The notes under the pieces were generated by a model. The model searched no databases and had not been told where the DNA came from. It saw only the letters and a program-made list of their open reading frames with translations. Shown piece by piece: positions 57,011 through 64,000 of a stretch of 64,000 bases of DNA; positions within the stretch are counted from its first letter, which is position 1; the number at the start of each line of letters is the position of its first letter. Origin of the DNA: Alphaproteobacteria bacterium (GTDB taxonomy: Bacteria > Pseudomonadota > Alphaproteobacteria > CALKHQ01); the NCBI GenBank assembly GCA_041396705.1, contig JAWKYB010000002.1, positions 372,001 to 436,000 on the forward strand, in the 5' to 3' direction. Made by a program: the position numbers and the translations under genes.

Positions 57011-57550
57011 ATGCGGCAATTGCCGAGCGTGGTCGGGCCGACGGAGCTGACGAACAGCTTTGTCGGCAACCTGATCCAGGTCTGCATCGTCACGCGCGAC
57101 CACCGCAAGACTCTCCAGGGCTTCGTCAACCTGGGAATCGGGCCGTGGACGATCCGCACGGTCGACCGTTCGAACCTGTCGGCGACCTATCTGGGCCAGC
57201 CGGCGGATTTCTCGGTCAAGCTCTGCCTGGCCAACAGCCAGAACATGAATTGGGAGGTGATCGAACCGGTCAGTGGGCGGTCGCTCTATTCCGATTTTCT
57301 GGAAAGCCGCGGCGAGGGGGTCCAGCATCTGGCGTTCAACTGCAACGGCGTCGCCTATGACGAACGCGTGCGCCAGTTCGTCGAGCGCGGCTATCGCTCG
57401 GTCCAGCAGGGCGTGATCTTCGGCGGGATCGAATTTCACTACTTCTCGGTCGAGGACGAGCTGCACACGGTGTTCGAGGTCTACCGGGTGCCGCCGGACT
57501 TCGCCTTCCCCGCGCCGGACAGCTGGTATCCTGCTCCACCGCCGGCGTAA
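57011..57550 (+). CDS. VOC superfamily (glyoxalase/dioxygenase-fold) protein
   Basis: A 179-residue protein with paired beta-alpha-beta-beta-beta modules: LIQVCIVTRDHRKTLQGFVNLGIGPW at the first strand and GEGVQHLAFNCNGVAYDERVRQFVERGY in the second module. Metal-ligand candidates are Gln/His in IQVCIV and QHLAF and Glu in FEVYRVP. The closing pattern FSVEDELHTVFEVYR is typical of glyoxalase_4-type epimerases. ATG 57011 is six bases from AGGAGG; ATG 57005 is too close. It is likely part of the sigma-CMD-VOC operon. Reaction unknown. Confidence 0.82.
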   Translation: MRQLPSVVGPTELTNSFVGNLIQVCIVTRDHRKTLQGFVNLGIGPWTIRTVDRSNLSATYLGQPADFSVKLCLANSQNMNWEVIEPVSGRSLYSDFLESRGEGVQHLAFNCNGVAYDERVRQFVERGYRSVQQGVIFGGIEFHYFSVEDELHTVFEVYRVPPDFAFPAPDSWYPAPPPA

Positions 57551-57581
57551 CGGGCGCCACCCGCCGGCGTGGGTGCCAATC

Positions 57582-57630
57582 CTACGGCTCCGGACAGGTC
57601 GCGCGACGGCGCGGCGGTCCGGGGCCGTAG
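57582..57630 (+). terminator. Stem-loop terminator-like hairpin after the VOC gene
   Basis: CTACGGCTCCGGAC (57582-57595) pairs with GTCCGGGGCCGTAG (57617-57630): 14 bp with one T.G wobble, around a 21-base loop. It starts 32 bases after the VOC stop. No long T-run follows. The rest of the 188-bp gap up to dusA contains no other clear element. Confidence 0.65.
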
Positions 57631-57738
57631 CCTTGCGGATGCGCAGCGCGATGCCAAACTGGGCTATATGTTTCCCGACAGGATGCGCAACCCGGCGCAC
57701 CGGGCGCCGCGCGCTGCCGTGCATCGAAAGAGCGAGCC

Positions 57739-58764
57739 TTGAGAGAGTCCGCGCACAGATTTGCCGTCGCGCCGATGATGGACTGGACGGACCGGCACGA
57801 CCGCTATTTCCTGCGGCTGATCTCGCGCCGCGCGACGCTGTACACCGAGATGGTGACGACCGGCGCGATCCTGTTCGGCGACCGGAGGCGCTTCCTGCGC
57901 TTCGACGCGGCCGAGCACCCGGTGGTGCTGCAGCTCGGCGGCAACGACCCGGCTGCGCTGGCCGAATGCGCGCGGATCGGCGCCGACTTCGGCTATGACG
58001 GGATCAACCTGAATGTCGGCTGTCCGTCGGACCGGGTGCAGAACGGCACCTTCGGCGCGTGCCTGATGCGCCAGCCGGAACTGGTGGCCGAATGCGTCGC
58101 CGCCATGTGCGCGGCCACCGCGCTGCCGGTGACCGTCAAGCACCGGCTGGGCGTCGACGAGCAGAACGAGGAGACGGTGCTGCCCGCCTTCGTCGCGCGC
58201 GTCGCGGCTGCCGGATGCCGGACCTTCGTCGTCCACGCGCGCAAGGCCTGGCTGCAGGGGCTCAGCCCGAAGCAGAACCGCGAGGTGCCGCCGCTGCGCT
58301 ACGGCCTGGTTCACGCGCTGAAGCGGGCGCGACCCGACCTGACCATCGTGATCAACGGCGGGATCGACAGTCTGGATGCCGCCGAGGTGCAGCTCGCCCA
58401 CGTCGACGGTGCGATGCTCGGCCGGGCCGCCTATCAGGACCCGTGGATCCTGGCCGATGTCGACCGGCGCTTCTTCGGCGATGCACGGCCGGTGCCGTCG
58501 CGGACGGAGGTGGCGGAGGCGATGGCGGACTACATCGACCGGCAGCGGGCGTTCGGCGTGCCGGCCAAGTCGGTCACCCGCCACCTGATGGGCCTGTTCA
58601 ATGGCCTGCCGGGCGCGCGGGCCTGGCGCCGGCACCTGTCGGAAGCGGGCCGCGACGCCGCGGCGACCGGCGATGTGGTGCGGCAGGCGTTGCGGTATGT
58701 GCGCTCAGGCGACGACGCGCAGCCGGCGCTCGAGCGTGCGCAGCGTCTCGTCCAAAGCGCGTGA
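57739..58764 (+). CDS. dusA: tRNA-dihydrouridine synthase A
   Basis: A 341-residue flavoenzyme reducing U20/U20a in the tRNA D-loop. It opens RFAVAPMMDWTDRHDRYFLRLI, has the catalytic Cys in LNVGCPSDRVQNGTFGACLM near residue 95, the FMN phosphate-binding KHRLGVD and INGGIDSL, and DGAMLGRAAYQDPW. The C-terminal helical tRNA-binding domain (AKSVTRHLMGLFNGLPGARAWRRHLSE) is DusA-typical. The start is TTG 57739; no better codon gives the right N-terminus. Its 3' end overlaps the opposing DUF2794 gene by 60 bases. Confidence 0.95.
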   Translation: MRESAHRFAVAPMMDWTDRHDRYFLRLISRRATLYTEMVTTGAILFGDRRRFLRFDAAEHPVVLQLGGNDPAALAECARIGADFGYDGINLNVGCPSDRVQNGTFGACLMRQPELVAECVAAMCAATALPVTVKHRLGVDEQNEETVLPAFVARVAAAGCRTFVVHARKAWLQGLSPKQNREVPPLRYGLVHALKRARPDLTIVINGGIDSLDAAEVQLAHVDGAMLGRAAYQDPWILADVDRRFFGDARPVPSRTEVAEAMADYIDRQRAFGVPAKSVTRHLMGLFNGLPGARAWRRHLSEAGRDAAATGDVVRQALRYVRSGDDAQPALERAQRLVQSA

Positions 58765-59040
58765 GCGGCTGAGCCGGCGCACGCCCTGGTAGAGCTCGTA
58801 CTCGAACGGGCCGCCCTTGCCGGGTCGCACCTTCCAGATCGCGTAGAGCGGGCCCTCGGCCGTATGGCGGTATATGGAGAAGACGGCGCCGTCGCGGCGC
58901 ATGTCGATGGCATAGTCGCGCCATTCGCCGGCCATGACGCGGCGCGAATACAGCGAGAGCAACCTGTTCAGTTCCTGGCGGTTGAATGCGATCCGCCCAT
59001 TTGCATTCCGCAACTCCGAAAGCCGAATGACGACGCTCAT
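58705..59040 (-). CDS. DUF2794 family protein
   Basis: A 111-residue protein matching DUF2794: IAFNRQELNRLLSLYSRRVMAGEWRDYAIDMRRDGAVFSIYRHTAEGPLYAIWKVRPG, followed by the LDETLRTLERRLRVV tail. The family is confined to alphaproteobacteria and has no known function; it is small, cytoplasmic and mixed alpha/beta. Its 3' end runs 60 bases into the convergent dusA gene. Confidence 0.93.
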   Translation of the reverse strand: MSVVIRLSELRNANGRIAFNRQELNRLLSLYSRRVMAGEWRDYAIDMRRDGAVFSIYRHTAEGPLYAIWKVRPGKGGPFEYELYQGVRRLSRSRALDETLRTLERRLRVVA

Positions 59041-59150
59041 CGTCGGTGCAGATGCCCCCCCTGGCTGTTGCTTTCACACGCGCATGGCCGAGGGAGTGTT
59101 TCGGATTTTTGAATCGGAGTCCAGCAGGACGGGCATGCCGGCGGTTGCGA

Positions 59151-59471
59151 TCAGCGCACCTCGAGATGACCGTTGTTGAACGGGTCCTCGGTCTCGTAGC
59201 AGGTGATCTCGCCCAAGGACCTGTAGCAGTGGTAGAGCGGCATCTGCGGCTGCGGCGCATTCGGGTCGGTGCAATAGGGCTCGCCCCGCTCCAGCGCGAT
59301 GGTCGAGCAGTCCATCTCGGTTGCGAACGAGACCACGTGGTCGGTGATCGTCTTTTTCGTCGCCATCAGCGACACGATCGAGGCGCCGGTGCTGACGGCT
59401 GTGCAGCCGCCGGCCAGCAGGACGGCGAGCAGAACCGGGAACAGCGAACGGGCAGGGGCGGCGACTGGCAT
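59151..59471 (-). CDS. Small conserved-type lipoprotein, 106 aa
   Basis: ATG 59471 starts a lipoprotein signal with lipobox LLAGGC near residues 18-23. The mature part has four further cysteines (MDCSTI, EPYCTD, YHCYRS, EITCYET), suggesting two disulfides in the periplasm, and SLMATKKTITDHVVSFATEMDC, a pattern seen in uncharacterised alphaproteobacterial lipoproteins. The 110-base gap to the DUF2794 start downstream shows nothing distinct. Function unknown; outer-membrane location likely. Confidence 0.82.
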   Translation of the reverse strand: MPVAAPARSLFPVLLAVLLAGGCTAVSTGASIVSLMATKKTITDHVVSFATEMDCSTIALERGEPYCTDPNAPQPQMPLYHCYRSLGEITCYETEDPFNNGHLEVR

Positions 59472-59629
59472 GGCGGGTCGGCTCACTCGGCTTGGCGACG
59501 ACTTTGCGCAAGCTATGCTAAGAGCGGTTGCCCGTTGGTTACCGCGGCGTTGCCGATTGGCTTGAGTTCGCGGTGCGGCTGCATAGTATCCCGGCCGGGC
59601 CCAGCGGCGAAAGGCGAGGGACGGAAAGG

Positions 59630-60184
59630 ATGGCGGCACAATCGAGCGTCTGCGACTTCGGCCGGCCCGCCGTCGATTTCCGCCTGCGCGGCGTCGACGG
59701 TCGCGACTGGTCGCTGGCCGACGTGCGCGGGCCGAAGGCGACGCTGGTGATGTTCATCTGCAACCATTGTCCCTATGTGAAGGCGACGATCGACCGGGTG
59801 GTCGCGGTCTGCGACGAGTTGCGGGACGACGGCGTCGGTGCCGCGGCGATCAACGCCAACGACGCCAGCGCCTATCCGGCCGACTCCTTCGAGAACATGC
59901 AGGCGTTCGCCGCCGCGCACCGCATGGGCTTCCCCTATCTCTGGGACGAGAGCCAGGCGGTGGCGCGGGCCTACGATGCCGCATGCACGCCCGATTTCTT
60001 CGGTTTCAATGCGCAGATGAAGCTGCAATACCGTGGGCGGCTCGACTCCGGCCGGCTGGAGCGGCCGCCGGCCGGCGCGCCGCGCGAGCTGTTCGACGCG
60101 ATGCGGCAGATCGCGGCCACCGGACAGGGCCCGCGCGAGCAGGTGCCGAGCATGGGATGCTCGATCAAGTGGAAGGCGCATTGA
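59630..60184 (+). CDS. Thioredoxin-fold redoxin (AhpC/TSA-like)
   Basis: A 184-residue cytoplasmic protein of the thioredoxin superfamily. DFRLRGVDGRDWSLADVRGPKATLVMFICNHCPYVKATIDRV carries the C-x-x-C motif CNHC near residue 44, followed by INANDASAYPADSFENM and FPYLWDESQAVARAYDAACTPDFFGF (cis-Pro after T). This CNHCPYV type is a common redoxin family of unassigned substrate. ATG 59630 sits after GAGGG and AAAGG. It is divergent from the lipoprotein. Confidence 0.9.
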   Translation: MAAQSSVCDFGRPAVDFRLRGVDGRDWSLADVRGPKATLVMFICNHCPYVKATIDRVVAVCDELRDDGVGAAAINANDASAYPADSFENMQAFAAAHRMGFPYLWDESQAVARAYDAACTPDFFGFNAQMKLQYRGRLDSGRLERPPAGAPRELFDAMRQIAATGQGPREQVPSMGCSIKWKAH

Positions 60185-60273
60185 GGCAGCCTCGATGCGG
60201 GGGGCGCCGCGGCGCCCGGGAATGGACAAGGGCGCCATAGGGGCGAAGGCTCGCGGCGCAAGGGAGCAGGTCA

Positions 60274-61493
60274 TTGGCGGACATTTTCGAACAGGTCGAC
60301 GAGGCGCTGCGCGAAGACCGGATGAAGACGCTGTGGCGCCGCTACGGCTGGATGGTGCTGGCGCTGGCCGTGCTGATCGTCGCCGGCACCGCGGCGGTGG
60401 TCGCCTGGCGCGCCTATCAGGTAAGCGTGAGCGAGGACCAGACGCGCGCGCTGAACGAGGCGATCCGCACGGCGTCGGAACAGGAGACGGCCGATGCGGT
60501 CGCCACGCTGACGGCATTCGCCGACGACGCGGAGCCGAACATCGCGGCACTGGCCCGGATGAACGCCGCGGCGCGCGCGGTCGAAGGCGACGACCCGGAC
60601 GGTGCGATCGCGCTGTACAACACCGTCGCCGATACCGGCGAGGTCGACACTGTGCTGCGCGACGTCGCCCGGATCCTCAGCGCCGAGCTGCAGGCCGAGA
60701 CGGCCAGTGCCGACAGCCTGCGCACCCAGCTTGCGGCGCTCGACGCGGCCAACAGCCCGTGGCGGTTCCTTGTCGGCGAGATCGTGGCGGCTGCGGCGCT
60801 GCGCGAGGGCGACCTGGACACCGCGCGCGAGCGGCTGACCGCGATCGTGGACGATGCCGACGCGCCGATCGCCCTGCGCGGCCGGGCGGCGGAGGTGCTG
60901 GCGGCGATCGGCGGCGGCGCGGATGCGGCGGACACGGCGCCGGCGCCGTCCGGCGACGAGGCTGCGCCGCCCGCCGACGAGACTCCGGCGCCCGACGCCA
61001 CGGAGCCCGAGCCGGCACCAGCCGGCGACGAGGCCGCGCCGCCTGCCGACGAGACGCCGGCACCCGACGCCACGGAGCCCGAGCCGGCACCAGCCGGCGA
61101 CGAGGCTGCGCCTCCCGCCGATGAAACGCCAGCGCCCGACGCCACGGAGCCAGAACCGGCACCAGCCGGCGACGAGGCCGCGCCGCCTGCCGACGAGACG
61201 CCGGCACCCGACGCCACGGAGCCAGAGCCGGCACCAGCCGGCGACGAGGCTGCGCCGCCCGCCGACGAGACGCCGGCGCCCGACGCGACGGAGCCGAGCC
61301 GACACCGTCCGGCGACGAGGTCGTGCCGCCCGCCGACGAGACGCCGGCACCCGGCGCCACCGAGCCGGAGCCGGCACCAGCCGGCGACGAGGCTGCGCCG
61401 CCCGCCGATGAGACGCCCCCGGCCGACGACGCGGATGGCGCCGCTCCGGCCGAGGGCGGCGGCGAACCGGCAGACGGCGAGGGCAACGGCTGA
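60274..61493 (+). CDS. TPR_21/YfgM-like membrane protein with long acidic repeat tail; one-base frameshift
   Basis: Residues 1-225 are a normal TPR_21 protein: FEQVDEALREDRMKTLWRRYGW, a membrane anchor (MVLALAVLIVAGTAAVVAW) and a TPR-like periplasmic domain. It is the usual upstream neighbour of bamB and is related to the SecYEG ancillary subunit YfgM. A tail of about 180 residues follows, built from seven repeats beginning GDEAAPPADETPAP. One base is missing between 61295 and 61296; as sequenced, the frame leaves the repeat and runs past bamB. Restoring one base gives 406 residues ending at TGA 61491-61493, which overlaps the bamB ATG. The length argues strongly for a deletion or sequencing error. 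Confidence 0.85.
60952..61440 (+). repeat. Seven 72-bp coding tandem repeats
   Basis: Units begin at 60952, 61024, 61096, 61168, 61240, 61311 and 61383. The fifth is 71 bp because of the missing base; all others are 72 until the last, which decays. The 24-residue unit is acidic and proline-rich. High identity between units favours slippage and assembly error. Confidence 0.92.
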
Positions 61494-62827
61494 TGCAGAT
61501 CAACGCATTCCGCACCGGGCTGCGCGGTGCCGTGTTGGCCTTGTCGGCCGGTGCGCTGGCCGGATGCTCGTGGTTCGGCGACGACGAGGTCGAGCGGATT
61601 CCCGGCACGCGGGTGGCGGTGCTGGACGCCAACCCGGCCCTGACGCCCGATGTCGAGGCTGGGGCGGAGCCGTTCGTCATGCCGGCGGAGAGCCTGGACG
61701 AGTGGCCGCAGGACGGCGGCAACGCACAGCACAATCCGCAGCGGCTCGCCGGCGGCGGCGGGCTGGGCGTGGTGTGGTCGTCCGACATCGGCGCCGGTTC
61801 GGATTCCGAGGAGCGGCTGCTGGTGCAGCCGATCGTCGCCAACGGGCGCATCTATGCGATCGACGCCGACGGCGAACTGGTCGCGCTCGACGCCGCCGGC
61901 GGTCGCGAGGTGTGGCGTGTCGACCTGATTCCCGAGGACGAGGACGAAGGCGAGCTGGGCGGCGGCATCGCCTTCGCCGACGACACGCTGTTCGTCACCA
62001 CCGGTTCGGCCGAGGCGATGGCGCTGGAGCCGGCCGACGGCACGGTGGTGTGGCGCGTGCCGCTGCCGGGCCCGTCGCGGTCGGCGCCGACGGTCGACGC
62101 CGGGCGCGTGTTCGCCGTCTCGGCCGACAACCGTGCGGTCGCGCTGGACGCGGCCACCGGCCAGCGGCTGTGGTCGCACAGCGGCGCGGCCGAGGAGGCG
62201 GGGATTCTCGGTTCGGCCAGTGCGGCGGTCGACGGCTCGGTGGTGGTGGTGCCCTACACGTCGGGCGAGGTCTATGCGATGCGCGTCGAGAACGGCCGCG
62301 TGCTGTGGTCCGACCGCCTGGTCGCGCCGCGCGCGACCGAGGCGATAGCGCGGATCGCGCACATCCGGGCACGGCCGATCATCGGCGACGCGCGGCTGTT
62401 CGTGGTCAGCCACAGCGGGCGGTCCGCCGCGCTCGACATGCGCACCGGCAGCCGGGTGTGGGAACAGCCGGCCGGCGGTGCCAGCTCGCCCTGGCTGGCC
62501 GGCAACACGCTGTTCCTGGTCACCGACCGCGCCGAGGTGGTCAGCCTGTCGGAGACCGACGGCCGGATCCGCTGGGTGACCCAGCTGCAGCGCTACGAGG
62601 ACATGGAGGACCAGGAGGACCCGATCGACTGGGTCGGGCCGATCCTGGTCGGCGACCGGCTGATCGTGGCCGGCTCGAACGGCGTGGCGGTGGCGATGTC
62701 GCCGTCGACCGGCGAGCCGGTCGATCAGCGCGACATCGGCGGCGCCGGGTTCCGGATCGAACCGCTGGCGGCGGGCGGCACGATCTACTTGCTTGCCGAC
62801 GATGCGCGGCTTTATGCGCTGCGCTGA
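61493..62827 (+). CDS. bamB: Outer-membrane protein assembly lipoprotein BamB
   Basis: A 444-residue beta-propeller. It has a lipoprotein signal with lipobox LAGC near residue 25, then eight PQQ/WD-like blades with repeated GxxYAxxxxGxxxALDxxxGxxxW patterns (GRIYAIDADGELVALDAAGGREVWRVDL, GRVFAVSADNRAVALDAATGQRLWSHSG). It ends with the closing blade LLADDARLYALR. It is a component of the Bam complex. The start overlaps the stop of the TPR_21 gene. der follows 36 bases downstream, the standard alphaproteobacterial order. Confidence 0.95.
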   Translation: MQINAFRTGLRGAVLALSAGALAGCSWFGDDEVERIPGTRVAVLDANPALTPDVEAGAEPFVMPAESLDEWPQDGGNAQHNPQRLAGGGGLGVVWSSDIGAGSDSEERLLVQPIVANGRIYAIDADGELVALDAAGGREVWRVDLIPEDEDEGELGGGIAFADDTLFVTTGSAEAMALEPADGTVVWRVPLPGPSRSAPTVDAGRVFAVSADNRAVALDAATGQRLWSHSGAAEEAGILGSASAAVDGSVVVVPYTSGEVYAMRVENGRVLWSDRLVAPRATEAIARIAHIRARPIIGDARLFVVSHSGRSAALDMRTGSRVWEQPAGGASSPWLAGNTLFLVTDRAEVVSLSETDGRIRWVTQLQRYEDMEDQEDPIDWVGPILVGDRLIVAGSNGVAVAMSPSTGEPVDQRDIGGAGFRIEPLAAGGTIYLLADDARLYALR

Positions 62828-62863
62828 CGCCGGCGCGCCCGACGTGGGCCCGGGGACTCAGGA

Positions 62864-64000
62864 TTGACCGCACGCATCGCGATCGTCGGCCGGCCGAACG
62901 TCGGCAAGTCGACGCTGTTCAACCGGCTGGTCGGCCGGCGGCTGGCGCTGGTCGACGACACCCCGGGCGTCACCCGCGACTGGCGCGAGGGCGACGCGCG
63001 GCTGGGCGACCTGCGCTTCGCCGTCATGGACACCGCCGGCCTGGAGGACAGCGACGATGCGACCCTGTCCGGCCGCATGCGCGATCAGACGCTGCGCGCG
63101 CTGGCGCAATGCGATGCCGCGCTGTTCGTGTTCGACGCCCGCGACGGCCTGACCGAGCTCGATCGCCATTTCGCCGCGCTGCTGCGCACCCAGGGGCAGC
63201 GGGTGATCCTGGTCGCCAACAAGTGCGAGAGCCGCAGCGCGGCGGCCGGTGCCTATGAGGGCTTCGACCTCGGCCTCGGCGAGCCGGTGGCCATCTCCGC
63301 CGAGCACGGCGCCGGCATGGCCGACCTCTACGAGGCGCTGCGCCCGATCGTCGAGGCCGCCGGCGGCGACGCCGAAGCCGAAGCCGAGCCTGCCGAAGGC
63401 GCAGACGAGCGCGAGGGCGCGGCCGAAGCGGACGCCGTGCGGGATGCGCAGGCGGAAGCGGGCGACGAGGAACCCGCCGCAGAGGAAGAGGACGACCCGA
63501 CCAAGCCGCTGCGCCTGGCGGTGGTCGGTCGGCCCAATGTCGGCAAGTCGACGCTGATCAACCGGCTGGTCGGCGAGGACCGGCTGCTGACCGGGCCCGA
63601 GGCCGGCATCACCCGCGACAGCATCCGCGTGGCCTATGCCTGGCGCGAGCGGCCGGTGCAGCTGATCGACACCGCCGGCCTGCGCCGCAAGGCCAACGTC
63701 ACCGGCAAGCTGGAACGGCTGTCGGTGGCCGACACCCTGACCGCCGTGCGCTTCGCCGAGGTGGTGGCGGTGGTGATCGACGCGACACAGGCGCTCGAGC
63801 GGCAGGACCTGGCCATCATCCGGCTGATCGCCAACGAGGGGCGTGCGCTGGTGCTGGTGCTCAACAAATGGGACCTGGTCGAGGACCGCAGCGCGGTGGG
63901 CAAGGAGGTGACGCTGCGGCTGGGCGAGATCCTGCCCGAGGTGCGCGGCGCGCCGCTGGTGCGGCTGTCGGCGCAGACCGGCGAGGGCGTCGCCAAGCTG
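62864..64000 (+). CDS. der: Ribosome-assembly GTPase Der (EngA), 3' end outside window
   Basis: 379 codons are visible. There are two tandem GTPase domains. The first P-loop GRPNVGKST is at residues 9-17 with DTAG and NKCE motifs. The second P-loop GRPNVGKST is near residue 223 with DTAGLRRKANV, and NKWD follows later. The linker between the domains is an acidic stretch of about 50 residues (Glu/Ala/Asp-rich, about 63366-63500), longer than usual. TTG 62864 gives the correct N-terminus (TARIAIVGRPNVG). Required for 50S maturation. Confidence 0.96.
   Translation, partial: MTARIAIVGRPNVGKSTLFNRLVGRRLALVDDTPGVTRDWREGDARLGDLRFAVMDTAGLEDSDDATLSGRMRDQTLRALAQCDAALFVFDARDGLTELDRHFAALLRTQGQRVILVANKCESRSAAAGAYEGFDLGLGEPVAISAEHGAGMADLYEALRPIVEAAGGDAEAEAEPAEGADEREGAAEADAVRDAQAEAGDEEPAAEEEDDPTKPLRLAVVGRPNVGKSTLINRLVGEDRLLTGPEAGITRDSIRVAYAWRERPVQLIDTAGLRRKANVTGKLERLSVADTLTAVRFAEVVAVVIDATQALERQDLAIIRLIANEGRALVLVLNKWDLVEDRSAVGKEVTLRLGEILPEVRGAPLVRLSAQTGEGVAKL

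Overview
This window is chromosomal DNA of a very GC-rich alphaproteobacterium. The best fit is a Rhodospirillales-like lineage. The evidence is the gene repertoire (PhaR beside a PhaC-type gene, DUF2794, the def-fmt-truA order, TamA/TamB, a PodJ-like Sel1 protein, ETF-QO) and the strong codon bias; the genus cannot be fixed from this stretch alone. No rRNA, insertion sequence, prophage or CRISPR array is visible. One tRNA (Gln, anticodon TTG) is present. The window cuts a PhaC-like gene at the left edge and der at the right edge.

Layout. 0-4.9 kb: polyhydroxyalkanoate control (PhaC-like hydrolase and a small PhaE-like protein, divergent from phaR), then an acyl-CoA synthetase and a ketopantoate-reductase-like gene. 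4.9-14.6 kb: mixed metabolism, namely an AAA ATPase, an LprI-like exported protein, a fused salicylyl/aminobenzoyl-CoA monooxygenase-reductase, a MetE N-domain-only protein, a GNAT acetyltransferase, a YcaQ DNA glycosylase, and a pnuC-nadR-like NAD salvage operon. 14.6-22.7 kb: a JmjC oxygenase with a Tat-exported repeat protein, nrdB, a modA-modE pair placed between nrdB and nrdA, nrdA, and rmuC. 22.9-29.8 kb: LysE exporter, def-fmt-truA, an MFS exporter, and a dapD-dapE-membrane protein operon. 30-36.2 kb: tamA-tamB. 36.3-40.4 kb: a glycine betaine/choline ABC transporter with a fused double permease. 40.6-44 kb: moaB, a lytic transglycosylase and a uracil-DNA glycosylase. 44.2-48.6 kb: ETF-QO and a TPR protein-ispE pair. 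48.6-52.7 kb: a PodJ-like polarity protein, a small relative and a solo ParB. 52.7-57.6 kb: tRNA-Gln, phnX with an FAD oxidoreductase (phosphonate use), then an ECF sigma factor, an exported carboxymuconolactone-decarboxylase-like protein and a VOC protein. 57.7-64 kb: dusA, DUF2794, a lipoprotein, a redoxin, and a TPR_21-bamB-der cluster.

Regulation is unusually readable. Two TTGC-N3-GCAA dyads sit on the phaR promoter. A near-consensus Mo-box precedes modA. Paired NrdR-like boxes about 31-32 bp apart precede both nrdA and nrdB. A strong intercistronic hairpin separates the betaine-binding protein from its transporter genes. A 14/16 parS match lies in the betaine permease gene, 15 kb from parB. 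Two genes (tamB and the TPR_21 gene) carry apparent single-base frameshifts, which may be sequencing errors.
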